In this document: in pieces, positions 7,876-17,018 of the stretch
Layout of the letters: every line of letters begins with the position of its first letter
Numbering within the stretch: position 1 is the first letter of the stretch
From: Pseudomonadota bacterium
GTDB taxonomy: Bacteria; Pseudomonadota; Alphaproteobacteria; Sphingomonadales; Sphingomonadaceae
Length of the DNA stretch: 64,000 nucleotides
Assembly (NCBI GenBank): GCA_023423655.1
Contig: JAFAFE010000005.1
Coordinates: 186,001-250,000, forward strand
Direction: 5' to 3'
Translations under genes and position numbers: made by a program
The notes under the pieces: model-generated
The model's database searches: none
What the model was told of the DNA's origin: nothing
Seen by the model: only the letters and a program-made list of their open reading frames with translations

Positions 7876-9098
7876 TTACGGTTCCATTTCACAACATGGC
7901 CTGATCGCACCAGATAGGGGTTTCTGCGCGTCAGTGACAATAATAATCCCATGCCGATACACAGCGCGAGCATCGACGAGCCGCCATAGCTGATAAACGG
8001 CAAGGTCATGCCCTTGGACGGGAAAAGCTGTGTATTCACCGCCATATTGATGATCGCCTGTCCGCCAAATTGGGTGACAAGGCCCGCGACCGCCAAAATG
8101 GTGAACTGGTCTTCTTCATCGAGCAGGCGGATTAACACGCGCACGACAATGGCAAGATAGATGCACGCAATCGCGATGCATGCAAACAGGCCGAACTCTT
8201 CACCAATGACGGAGAAGATATAGTCGGTATGCGCTTCGGGAAGCTGGAATTTGGCAACGCCCGCGCCGGGGCCGGTGCCGCCAAGCCCGCCGCCGGTCAG
8301 TGCCGCATGGGCCTTCACCACCTGAAAATCATCGCCTTTCGAAAAGAGCCAGATGTTGATGCGGTTATGCGCCACCGAATAGGTAAAATAGGCAACCACA
8401 ATGCCCACCACGCCGGACAGGCCAAGAAGACCGATAATGCGGAACGACATACCCGCGATCAGCATCAACACCAGCCAGCTTCCGCAAAAGATGATGGTTT
8501 GTCCAAGGTCGGGCTGGAGCATCAACAAGGCTCCGACCACTGCGGTCAATCCTATCGACAAGGGAATGACGGGAAGGCTCTTATCCTGCACTTTCCATGA
8601 CAATATCCAGGCCGTGGTCACGATGAAGAAAGGCTTTAGAAATTCCGACGGTTGCAAGCGGAGCAGCCCCGACCCCAGCCAGCGTTTCGCGCCATTCACC
8701 TCATTGCCGATAACCGGCACGAGCAGCAGCAAGGCCAGAAACAGCATCGCGCCATAAATGGCAAAGCGCCGCGCCTGATCTTTGGGCAGCATCGAAATGA
8801 CCAGCATCACCGGCACGCCGACAATCACCCACGCAATCTGACGATACAGATAATAAAGCGGGGCAATGCTTTCGGTCGTGGTCGATTGCTTCATCGCCGA
8901 CACTGGCGACGCGGCAGCGACCGCGACCAGACCGATCGCAATCAACACCGCGAGCAGCGACAGCAGCACCCGGTCGATTTCCCAGAACCACACGCCCAAG
9001 GGGCTGCGATCCGCACGGCTCAAGCGCGGCGAACGCTTGCGCAAGCTCGCCTTGGGCGTGATGATCGGCTTAACAATGTCAGCGGTGCCGTCGCTCAT
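7872..9098 (-). CDS. ftsW: Peptidoglycan glycosyltransferase FtsW
   Basis: SEDS-family polymerase of septal peptidoglycan that works with FtsI. The 408-residue product has a long cytoplasmic N-terminus and about ten hydrophobic segments. Family motifs include GAKRWLGSG followed by QPSEFLKP, QPDLGQT, HTDYIFSVIGEEFG and FISYGGSSM near the end. An in-frame ATG at 9155 exists, but the ATG at 9098 is preferred because a purine-rich GGGGATAGAGG lies just upstream of it, whereas 9155 lacks a plausible Shine-Dalgarno. This leaves 76 nt between murD and ftsW, one of the few gaps in the cluster. Confidence 0.95.
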   Translation of the reverse strand: MSDGTADIVKPIITPKASLRKRSPRLSRADRSPLGVWFWEIDRVLLSLLAVLIAIGLVAVAAASPVSAMKQSTTTESIAPLYYLYRQIAWVIVGVPVMLVISMLPKDQARRFAIYGAMLFLALLLLVPVIGNEVNGAKRWLGSGLLRLQPSEFLKPFFIVTTAWILSWKVQDKSLPVIPLSIGLTAVVGALLMLQPDLGQTIIFCGSWLVLMLIAGMSFRIIGLLGLSGVVGIVVAYFTYSVAHNRINIWLFSKGDDFQVVKAHAALTGGGLGGTGPGAGVAKFQLPEAHTDYIFSVIGEEFGLFACIAIACIYLAIVVRVLIRLLDEEDQFTILAVAGLVTQFGGQAIINMAVNTQLFPSKGMTLPFISYGGSSMLALCIGMGLLLSLTRRNPYLVRSGHVVKWNRK

Positions 9099-9174
9099 GC
9101 CTCTATCCCCGTACTTCCTGCTTCTTCCCTCTGCGCTGCGGCCCTTGTCCGGCATCCGATGCGCATATTATCTC

Positions 9175-10485
9175 TCACGCGAGCGCGCCGACCGCCGCCT
9201 TGAAGGCATCGCCGCGCGCTTCAAAATCCTTGAACTGGTCGAACGAGGCGCAGGCGGGCGAAAGCAGCACCACATCGCCGGGCTTTGCCGCCACTGCCGC
9301 GCGCTCCACCGCCGTGACCATGAGTTCGCAATGCTCGACCGGCATTTTGTCTTTCAACAGATCGGTGAACATCGGTCCAGCCTCTCCAATCGTGTAGGCT
9401 TGCGCAACATGGCCGAACCAGGGCGCGCACTCGTCCAGATTATCGCTTTTGGGTAAGCCGCCAACAATCCAGTGGATACGCGGGATAGCAACGGGGCCGG
9501 GCGCGGGCGGATAGGCCGCAAGCGCGGGGGCCGTCGAGGCGGGATTGGTCGCCTTGCTGTCATTCACATATAAAACGCCGTCACGTTCGGTGACGCGCTC
9601 CATGCGGTGCGCAAGGCCGCCAAAGCTTTCGAGCGCATGGCCGATGGCCTTATCCTGAAGCCCAAGCGCGCGCGCGACCGCAATCGCGACGGCCGTATTT
9701 TGCGCATTATGCGGCCCTTGGAGCGCAGGCCAATTGGCTTGATCGTCAGGGTCGATATTGTCCGCCTGAACCGTGATAAGCTTGCTGTTCACCAGGTCGG
9801 CAATCGCGCGGGTTTGCGGGTCTTCGGTCGCAATCACCGCAATATGGTCCGCCGACTGCATCGCAAAAAGCCGCGCTTTCGACGCGGCATAGGCTTCAAA
9901 CCCTTCATAACGGTCGAGATGGTCGGGCGTCACATTGAGCAACACCGCCACATCGCAATCGAGATTATGGGTGAGGTCAATCTGGTAGCTTGACAGTTCG
10001 AGGACATAAATGCCCCCCGGCGCAAGCGGCTCCTGCCCCAAAATGGGTAAGCCGATATTGCCGCCCATGCGGGTCGGCAATCCGGCATTGCGGACGATAT
10101 GGTGGATGAGCGCGGTCGTCGTCGATTTGCCATTGGTGCCGGTAATCCCGACCACGCGGTGCGGCGGCAAGGTTTCACGGGCGAGCGCGAATAATTCTAT
10201 GTCGCCGATAATCGGGCATCCCGCCGCGCGCGCGCGGTCGACCACCGGATGGCGGTTCAGCGGAACGCCTGGCGACACGACCAGCCCGTCAAAGCCCGAC
10301 AGGTCAATCTCCATCGGATCGGCAATGGTCGCAAGCTGTGCCACCGTATCGCGCGCTTCGGGGCTGCTGTCCCAAGCCGTCACCGATGCGCTGCTGGCAG
10401 CCAAAGCCGCAACGCACGCCTGTCCCGTCCTTGCCAAGCCCAGAACCGCATAGTTGCGGCCGGAAAAGAGCGGGCTGGTAATCAC
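9175..10485 (-). CDS. murD: UDP-N-acetylmuramoylalanine--D-glutamate ligase MurD
   Basis: Cytoplasmic ATP-dependent ligase that adds D-Glu to UDP-MurNAc-L-Ala. The N-terminal domain has YAVLGLARTGQA (12-23), the ATP-binding loop is GITGTNGKSTT (113-123), and the substrate region includes ELSSYQID and LNVTPDHLDRY. VNDSKATNP and LLSPACASFDQF lie in the C-terminal part and are typical of MurD. Length (436) is normal. It overlaps mraY by 4 nt at its start. Confidence 0.97.
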   Translation of the reverse strand: MITSPLFSGRNYAVLGLARTGQACVAALAASSASVTAWDSSPEARDTVAQLATIADPMEIDLSGFDGLVVSPGVPLNRHPVVDRARAAGCPIIGDIELFALARETLPPHRVVGITGTNGKSTTTALIHHIVRNAGLPTRMGGNIGLPILGQEPLAPGGIYVLELSSYQIDLTHNLDCDVAVLLNVTPDHLDRYEGFEAYAASKARLFAMQSADHIAVIATEDPQTRAIADLVNSKLITVQADNIDPDDQANWPALQGPHNAQNTAVAIAVARALGLQDKAIGHALESFGGLAHRMERVTERDGVLYVNDSKATNPASTAPALAAYPPAPGPVAIPRIHWIVGGLPKSDNLDECAPWFGHVAQAYTIGEAGPMFTDLLKDKMPVEHCELMVTAVERAAVAAKPGDVVLLSPACASFDQFKDFEARGDAFKAAVGALA

Positions 10486-11552
10486 CGCAGCTTCAACGTC
10501 GCAAGACCTGCGAGCGCCAACACGAAGGAAATAATCCAGAAGCGGATAACAACGGTCGGTTCGGCCCAGCCTAATTGTTCGAAATGGTGATGGATAGGCG
10601 CCATGCGGAAGATGCGCTTGCCCGTGCGCTTATACCAGAAAACCTGAAGGATGACCGACAAGGCTTCCACCACGAACAGACCGCCGACGACGACCAGCGC
10701 AAATTCATGGTGCGCGGTCACCGCGACAACACCGAGCGTCCCGCCGAGCGCAAGGCTGCCCGTATCGCCCATGAATACGGCGGCAGGCGGCGCATTGAAC
10801 CATAAGAAGGCAAGGCAGGCACCCATCACCGAAGCACATAAAATGGCAAGCTCGCCCGCGCCCGGAACATGCGGGATACCGAGATAAGCGGCAAATTTGG
10901 CGTTACCGGCGAGATAGATGATGACCAAAAAGGCAAGGTTCGCAATCACCACCGGCATGGTCGCCAGCCCGTCCAGCCCGTCGGTGAGATTGACCGCATT
11001 ACCGAACGCGACAATCACAAAGCTTGCAAAAGCGATATACAGCCAGCCCAATTCGGCGATGGGTTCATTGACGAACGGGATATGGAGATCGGTGCCTGCG
11101 GTGCGGGTAATGAGATAGACCGCGATGCCCGCAATCAGAAATTCGAGCAAAAGCCGCACTTTGCCCGAAACGCCCTTGGTGCTGCGCTTGGTCACCTTGT
11201 CATAATCGTCAAGGAAACCGACAAGGCCGAAGCCGATCATCACGCCGAGCGCCGCCCACACATAGGTCGAGCGCAAATCCATCCACAACAGCATGGAAAT
11301 ACACACCGAAAACAGGATCATCAGCCCGCCCATCGTCGGCGTGCCGACTTTGGCGAGGTGGGTTTTGGGGCCATCGTCGCGGATCGGCTGGCCCTTGCCT
11401 TGCTTGACGCGCAGCATATTGATGAAGGCGGGGCCGATGAACAGGCCGATCATTAGCGCTGTAAACACCGCCGCACCCGACCGGAACGTCAGGTAACGGA
11501 ACAGGTTGAAAACCCCTGGATAGCCTAGATATTCAGCGAGCAGATACAGCAT
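10482..11552 (-). CDS. mraY: Phospho-N-acetylmuramoyl-pentapeptide transferase MraY
   Basis: Integral inner-membrane enzyme that transfers phospho-MurNAc-pentapeptide to undecaprenyl phosphate, giving lipid I. About ten membrane segments are visible. Motifs include PTMGGLMIL, the catalytic aspartate pair in FLDDYDKVTKR, NLTDGLDGLA, MGDTGSLALGG and the histidine cluster APIHHHFE. Length (356) is standard. The start codon follows the murF stop with no intervening base, and the end overlaps murD by 4 nt. Confidence 0.97.
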   Translation of the reverse strand: MLYLLAEYLGYPGVFNLFRYLTFRSGAAVFTALMIGLFIGPAFINMLRVKQGKGQPIRDDGPKTHLAKVGTPTMGGLMILFSVCISMLLWMDLRSTYVWAALGVMIGFGLVGFLDDYDKVTKRSTKGVSGKVRLLLEFLIAGIAVYLITRTAGTDLHIPFVNEPIAELGWLYIAFASFVIVAFGNAVNLTDGLDGLATMPVVIANLAFLVIIYLAGNAKFAAYLGIPHVPGAGELAILCASVMGACLAFLWFNAPPAAVFMGDTGSLALGGTLGVVAVTAHHEFALVVVGGLFVVEALSVILQVFWYKRTGKRIFRMAPIHHHFEQLGWAEPTVVIRFWIISFVLALAGLATLKLR

Positions 11553-12944
11553 TTATGTTTCCCCGCCCGTTAGCGCGGAAACGATTTTTCCAAGCCCGAC
11601 AGCGTTTGATCCTTTGATTAAAACCGCGTCGCCCTGGCGCATCGTTGCGCGCAACTGTTGAAGCGCCCAGGTCGCGTCAGGCCCATGCGCGAATTCGACG
11701 CGTCCCTCAAGGGCCGACGCCAATATTTTCATCTCCTCGCCGACCAACAGAGCGTAATTTACGTTCGCTTCGACGAGATGGTCGGCCAGCGCCGCATGGT
11801 AATGATCGCTATCATCGCCCAGCTCGCGCATAGCGCCCAGCACCGCGATGCGCCGCTCCGCCGGTTCGCGGCCCAATTGGCCGATGGTTGCGGCCATTGA
11901 GGCAGGGTTCGCGTTATAGCTTTCGTCGATGACGAGCGCCGTCCCCTCGCCCATTTCGATATGATGCCGCGCGCCGCGTCCTGGGAGGCCCGGCAGTTCT
12001 GCGAGCGCGAGGCCTGCTGCCGCCAGATCGCCGCCTACCGCCTGCACAGCCGCCAAAATCGCCATCGCATTAGCGACCCAATGTTCGCCGGGGGCGGACA
12101 ATGTGAAGCACAGGCTGGTTTGCCCGGGAAGACGCGCGGTGATGAGCGTGCCGCCATTGCCCGCCGGCACCCAATCGAGCGCGCGCACATCCGCGCCTTC
12201 GCCAAGGCCGAACGTCACGATTTTCGCCGCATAGGGTGTGGCCGCTTCAATGAGGCGATCGCGATAGGGGCTGTCATAGGGGATGATCGCGGTGCCGCCG
12301 GGTTCAAGGCCGGAGAAAATTTCGCCCTTGGCATCGGCAATCGCTTCCAGCGACGGGAAATGGCCCACATGCGCAGGCGCAACCGTTGTGACAATCGCGA
12401 CATGCGGGCGGACAATCTTGGTGAGATCGGCCAGTTCGCCCGCATGGTTCATGCCCATTTCAAAAATGCCATAGCGGCTGTCGCCCGGCATCCGCGCAAG
12501 GCTCAACGGCACCCCGACATGGTTGTTATAGCTTTTGACCGAACGATGCGCCTTGTCAGGCGCGATGCGCGCGAGACATTCGAACAAGGCTTCCTTGGTG
12601 CCGGTCTTACCCGCAGAGCCGGTCACGCCGATAATCTGGGCATCGGTGCGCGCCCGCGCAGCTTCGCCCAAACGGTTCAGCGCCACTGCGCTATCTTCGA
12701 CCAGGATATGCGGACTATCAATCGCTTGCTCGCTAATCGCCCCCGCCGCGCCATTGGCAAAGGCTTTGTCGAGGAACAGATGACCGTCGCTGCTTTCGCC
12801 CTTCATCGCGATGAAAAGTTCGCCGGAGCCGACTTCGCGGCTGTCAAACGCGACGCCCATCACCGCAAAATTGCTGTTGGCCACGCCATCGACCGCTTTG
12901 GCAATCGCATCCGAAATCCAAAGTGGCTGTTTCGAGGCTGTCAT
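11553..12944 (-). CDS. murF: UDP-MurNAc-tripeptide--D-alanyl-D-alanine ligase MurF
   Basis: Cytoplasmic ligase that attaches D-Ala-D-Ala, the product of DdlB encoded downstream in the same operon, to the UDP-MurNAc tripeptide. The ATP loop GVTGSAGKTGTKE (106-118) differs from the more common GSNGKT form but keeps the lysine. DESYNANPASM and GAMRELGDDSDHYH mark the C-terminal half. The ATG at 12944 overlaps the murE stop as ATGA, which is why it is chosen over another ATG nine bases upstream. Confidence 0.96.
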   Translation of the reverse strand: MTASKQPLWISDAIAKAVDGVANSNFAVMGVAFDSREVGSGELFIAMKGESSDGHLFLDKAFANGAAGAISEQAIDSPHILVEDSAVALNRLGEAARARTDAQIIGVTGSAGKTGTKEALFECLARIAPDKAHRSVKSYNNHVGVPLSLARMPGDSRYGIFEMGMNHAGELADLTKIVRPHVAIVTTVAPAHVGHFPSLEAIADAKGEIFSGLEPGGTAIIPYDSPYRDRLIEAATPYAAKIVTFGLGEGADVRALDWVPAGNGGTLITARLPGQTSLCFTLSAPGEHWVANAMAILAAVQAVGGDLAAAGLALAELPGLPGRGARHHIEMGEGTALVIDESYNANPASMAATIGQLGREPAERRIAVLGAMRELGDDSDHYHAALADHLVEANVNYALLVGEEMKILASALEGRVEFAHGPDATWALQQLRATMRQGDAVLIKGSNAVGLGKIVSALTGGET

Positions 12945-14371
12945 GCCGCACACTCCCGCGCCACTGTGACGTCGTCAAAGGGCAACACCATGTCGCCCAC
13001 GATTTGCCCCTGTTCATGCCCCTTGCCCGCGATACAGATGATGTCGCCCGCCCGCGCTTCGGCGACCGCCGCTGCAATCGCTGCCCGCCGGTCGCCAATT
13101 TCGATAGCGCCGGGGGCCGCCGCCAATATGGCTGCGCGGATGCCCGCAGGGTCTTCGGAGCGCGGATTATCGTCGGTGACAATCACCATATCCGCCTTGT
13201 TGGTCGCGATTGCTCCCATTTCTGGTCGCTTACCGACGTCGCGGTCGCCGCCCGCACCAAAGAGGACGATCAATCGCCCGCTTGTGTGCGGTTTTAATGC
13301 TGCAATAGCAGCGTCAAGCCCGTCCGGCGTATGGGCGTAATCGACATAGATCGGCACCCCCGCCTTGGTTATAGCGGCCCGTTCCAGCCGCCCGCGCACG
13401 GTTTGCACCCGTGCCAGATGATCGAAAGTCTGCTTTGCCGTCCCGCCGGTCGCAATCACCATCGCCGCAGACGTCAGCGCATTGGCCGCCTGATAAGCAC
13501 CGATGAGCGGCAGTTTGATCGTATATTCCTCACCCTGCGCTTCGACCAGCAAGGTCTGGCCGAGCGGGCTGAGGCTGCGCGATAGCAAGCGGATAGTGTC
13601 GCCCTTTTCGCCCACCGTCATAAGTTTGAGGCCGCGACGGTGGACGCGCTTGATAACCTTGTCCGACCAAGCATCATCGGCCCACACAACCGCCGTGCCA
13701 TCGGGTGCGACCACTTCGTCGAACAGCCGCATCTTGGCATCGAAATAGCTGTCCATATCGCCATGATAATCAAGATGGTCGCGGCTCAAATTAGTGAAGG
13801 CCGCGCACTGGACCGGCAAGCCTTCGGTGCGATATTGTGCAAGGCCGTGGCTGGAGGCTTCAAATGCCAGATGGGTAACGCCCATTGTGGCCAGCCCCGA
13901 TGCGTTGGACAGGAATGTCACAATGTCGGGCGTCGTAAGGCCGGTCGTCACCTGATCGACATTGGTGGTGACACCAAGCGTCCCGATAGAGGCCGCATTA
14001 TGTCCCGCCAGATTCCATAGCTGCCGCGTCAGTTCGACATTGGAGGTCTTGCCATTGGTGCCGGTGACGGCGACCACCGTCGCGGGAAAAGGCGCAAAGA
14101 AACGCGCGGCCAAGGCGGCAAAGCGGCGACGCGGTTCCGTGTCGGCAATATGCGCTGCGCCTTCGACGCTTGCGTCGGGGCTGGCGACCACAGCGACCGC
14201 CCCTGCCCGCACCGCATCGGTGATAAAATCCTCGCCATTCACCCGCGCGCCCTTGAACGCGCCGAATATTGTCCCCGGCGCCACCTTGCGATGGTCAATC
14301 GCAAAGCCGGTCACATTGGCATCGGCATAAAGCGGCGTGACATCGGGCGCGAGGACAGAAAGGCGCATCAA
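12941..14371 (-). CDS. murE: UDP-MurNAc-L-Ala-D-Glu--meso-diaminopimelate ligase MurE
   Basis: Cytoplasmic ligase that adds the third residue of the stem peptide. The ATP-binding loop is VTGTNGKTS (102-110). The specificity motif DNPR appears in VTDDNPRSEDPAGIR, which by family knowledge indicates meso-diaminopimelate rather than lysine, as expected for a Gram-negative. SHGLAQYR and DYAHTPDGLDAAI are also present. The gene overlaps ftsI and murF by 4 nt each; 476 residues is normal. Confidence 0.97.
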   Translation of the reverse strand: MMRLSVLAPDVTPLYADANVTGFAIDHRKVAPGTIFGAFKGARVNGEDFITDAVRAGAVAVVASPDASVEGAAHIADTEPRRRFAALAARFFAPFPATVVAVTGTNGKTSNVELTRQLWNLAGHNAASIGTLGVTTNVDQVTTGLTTPDIVTFLSNASGLATMGVTHLAFEASSHGLAQYRTEGLPVQCAAFTNLSRDHLDYHGDMDSYFDAKMRLFDEVVAPDGTAVVWADDAWSDKVIKRVHRRGLKLMTVGEKGDTIRLLSRSLSPLGQTLLVEAQGEEYTIKLPLIGAYQAANALTSAAMVIATGGTAKQTFDHLARVQTVRGRLERAAITKAGVPIYVDYAHTPDGLDAAIAALKPHTSGRLIVLFGAGGDRDVGKRPEMGAIATNKADMVIVTDDNPRSEDPAGIRAAILAAAPGAIEIGDRRAAIAAAVAEARAGDIICIAGKGHEQGQIVGDMVLPFDDVTVARECAA

Positions 14372-16062
14372 TCGCTCCCCTTCGTATCGCCCACCAGCGG
14401 CTTCAGTTCGGAAAGGTCGACATCGCGGCTATCGTCCGGAATGACGCCCAGCATCGGCCCGATGCGCGACACGACATTTTTGACCACCGGCGCGGCGGTA
14501 TAAGCCGCCGTGCGCTGGCCGCGGCTATAGGCGTTGCCCTTTGGCTCATCGACCATGATGAGAATGACATAGCGCGGATTGTCCATCGGGAAACCGGCGG
14601 CAAAGGTTGCGACCACCGAATGGCGCGCATAGCCGCCCGCGCTCGGCTTTTCCGCAGAGCCGGTCTTACCACCGACGCGATAGCCGGGAGCATCCGCCGA
14701 CCGGCCTGTGCCGTTGGTGACAATCAGGCGGAGCAGTTGGCGCATCCGTGCGCTGGTCGATTCCTTGAATACGCGGCGGCCTTGCGGGATTTTGCCATCT
14801 TCAATCTTGAGCAAGGTTGCGGGGCGATAAACGCCGCCATTGAGCAAGGCCGCATAGGCATTGGCGAGGTGGAGCGGCGTCACCGCGATACCGTGGCCGT
14901 ATGCGACCGTCATATTGGTGACACGACCCCAATCTTTGGGCCACAGCGGATAAGCACGTTCCTTAAGCTCGGTCTTGGGCCGTTCATGGAAACCGAGCGC
15001 GCGCATATAGGCTTCCATCTTTTCCTTGCCGAGTTCGTCGGCAATATGCGCGGTGCCGATGTTCGAGCTGTGGATCAGGACTTCGGGCACATTGATCGCG
15101 CGGCCCAGCGAGTGGGAATCGCGGATATGAAAACCGGCAATGGGAAGCGGGCGCGACGCATCATAGCGGGTCGCCATGCTCTTGATGGAGCCTGCATCAA
15201 TGGCAGCGGCCACCGACAACGGCTTGAAGGTCGAGCCCAATTCGTAAAGATTATAGCTGACCGCATTTTTGCGCGCCTGTTCGGGCGCGGTCTGGATATT
15301 ATTGGGGTTAAATACGGGGAGCGAGGACATGGCCAGCACTTCGGAGGTGCGCACATCCATGATGATGCCCGCCGCGCCTTGCGCTTCCAGCCCTTGCATC
15401 GCGGTATAAAGTTCGCTTTCCAAAGCGGCCTGCACGCGGCTGTCAATCGACAGCATTTCGGGCTTGGCGCGCAATTTGGGGTCGAGCAATTGCGTGTCGA
15501 GCGCAGCTTCCATGCCGATCACCCCATGTCCGTCCATATTGGTAAAGCCAAGGACGTGCGCGGCCAAAGTCTGTTGCGGGTAAAGCCGTTCTTTTTCGCG
15601 CGGGAAATCAAAGGCGATTTCGCCTAGCGCGTTAACCGCCGCCACCTGTTCCGGCAGCGCGCGGCGGCGGATATAGGAAGGGCGGCTGGAGGTCAGCTTG
15701 TCATAGAAGCTGTCGGCGCTGACATCGGGGAAAATGGCCGAAAGATTATCCGCGATAATCCGCTTGTCGCCCATGATCTTTTCCGGCGTCACGCGCACCG
15801 CCCAAGCATCAATAGTGCGCGCCAGCGGCACGCCGTTGCGATCGACAATGTCGCCGCGCGCAGGCACATAAAGCGCCGCATTGGCATTGCGATCCTCGAC
15901 CGTTTCAAACAGGGCGAAGAACAGGATGCGGCTGATGATGAGCGAGATAATCGCCATGAACAGCAGCATGATAATCATCAGACGCTGTTGGGCGGTCGCC
16001 ATCGCCGCCTGTTTTTGTCCTGCAAGTCGTACCCGCTCTGGCCGGGCAACCAAAGTGGTCAT
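14368..16062 (-). CDS. ftsI: Septal peptidoglycan transpeptidase FtsI (PBP3)
   Basis: Class B penicillin-binding protein that cross-links septal peptidoglycan together with FtsW. One N-terminal membrane anchor (about 28-52) is followed by a pedestal domain and the transpeptidase domain. The active-site triad of motifs is complete: STFK (277-280, nucleophile Ser277), SSN (332-334) and KTGS (466-469). The 564-residue length is typical. Its start overlaps ftsL by 4 nt and its stop overlaps murE by 4 nt. Confidence 0.97.
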   Translation of the reverse strand: MTTLVARPERVRLAGQKQAAMATAQQRLMIIMLLFMAIISLIISRILFFALFETVEDRNANAALYVPARGDIVDRNGVPLARTIDAWAVRVTPEKIMGDKRIIADNLSAIFPDVSADSFYDKLTSSRPSYIRRRALPEQVAAVNALGEIAFDFPREKERLYPQQTLAAHVLGFTNMDGHGVIGMEAALDTQLLDPKLRAKPEMLSIDSRVQAALESELYTAMQGLEAQGAAGIIMDVRTSEVLAMSSLPVFNPNNIQTAPEQARKNAVSYNLYELGSTFKPLSVAAAIDAGSIKSMATRYDASRPLPIAGFHIRDSHSLGRAINVPEVLIHSSNIGTAHIADELGKEKMEAYMRALGFHERPKTELKERAYPLWPKDWGRVTNMTVAYGHGIAVTPLHLANAYAALLNGGVYRPATLLKIEDGKIPQGRRVFKESTSARMRQLLRLIVTNGTGRSADAPGYRVGGKTGSAEKPSAGGYARHSVVATFAAGFPMDNPRYVILIMVDEPKGNAYSRGQRTAAYTAAPVVKNVVSRIGPMLGVIPDDSRDVDLSELKPLVGDTKGSD

Positions 16063-17018
16063 GGCTGTTTGGCACCCTTCGGACGATCCGCCGAAGCGAC
16101 GCGGCGCGGCGGGGCCTTTTTGGCCTCGGCCTTGGGTGCAGGCGAGCGTGCTGCGACTGCCGTTTTCTTAGGCTCTGCCTTTTTGGCTTCGGCGCGTTTA
16201 TGCTCGGCCTTTTTGGCTTCGGGCTTTTTGGCCTGAGCGGTGCGGGCGGGTGCGGTGCGCGCAGGTGTTGCCTTGGCCGGAGCCGCTTGGGTTGCAGGCT
16301 TTTTGCCCGCCGGAACCGCCGCAACCGCGTTTGCAAGCTGTGTCGCGGGACGGGTCGCGGGCGCCGCCTTTTTCGGAGCCGAAGCAGGCTTTTTAGCAAC
16401 CGGTGCTTCGGCGCGCTTGGTCACCGCTGCGGCGGTCTTGCTCACCGGCGATTCTTTTTCGAGCAGCGTGTCGATCATGCGCGCGCGTTCGGCATAGCGG
16501 TCGCGCGCGGTCGGCTTGGCCGCAACCACGACGCGGGTTTGCGGCTTGGCGGCGGATTGCACATCGACCGTTGCCGCAGCCGCCTTGATCTGGCTTGCAA
16601 GGATCGCGCTGGCAGCGGTTTCGGAATCGCTTGCAACCGGATTGCCGTCGACGCTCACCACCATCGCGGTCGCAGCCTGCACCGGCGCGACCACAGCAAG
16701 CCGTTCACCCTCAACGCCCGCAAATGATCCGAGATTAGCAAGCTGGCGCTCGCCTTCCAGATATTGCGCGGCGGTCGGCGCGGAATAAGCAAAGCTTTCC
16801 GCATTCCACCGCTCCAACTGACGCAAGCTGGCGCGCGCGCCCAATTCTGTTTCCAGATAGCGGATATTATCGCGGGTAGAGCGGATATCACGCTCGACAC
16901 GCGCCAACTCGCTGCGCTTCGATGCGACCCGAAGGGATACCGGATACAAGGTCATGGCGAGGAACAGGACGATTAATACCAATCCGATCCCTTGCAATTT
17001 ACGTGCTGCCATTAACAT
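16059..17018 (-). CDS. ftsL: FtsL-like divisome protein with long Ala/Lys/Pro tail
   Basis: Placed between rsmH and ftsI, where FtsL always lies. It has a short cytoplasmic N-terminus, one membrane segment (about 8-30) and a heptad-rich stretch (about 34-65, SELARVERDIRSTRDNIRYL), the usual FtsL plan. FtsL is normally about 90-130 residues, but this product is 319: from about residue 165 it becomes a low-complexity periplasmic tail of Ala, Lys, Pro, Arg and Thr with repeats such as AKKAE and APARTA. The tail resembles histone H1-like or cell-wall-binding sequences; its role is unknown. Start ATG overlaps the rsmH stop (TGATG). Confidence 0.85.
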   Translation of the reverse strand: MLMAARKLQGIGLVLIVLFLAMTLYPVSLRVASKRSELARVERDIRSTRDNIRYLETELGARASLRQLERWNAESFAYSAPTAAQYLEGERQLANLGSFAGVEGERLAVVAPVQAATAMVVSVDGNPVASDSETAASAILASQIKAAAATVDVQSAAKPQTRVVVAAKPTARDRYAERARMIDTLLEKESPVSKTAAAVTKRAEAPVAKKPASAPKKAAPATRPATQLANAVAAVPAGKKPATQAAPAKATPARTAPARTAQAKKPEAKKAEHKRAEAKKAEPKKTAVAARSPAPKAEAKKAPPRRVASADRPKGAKQP

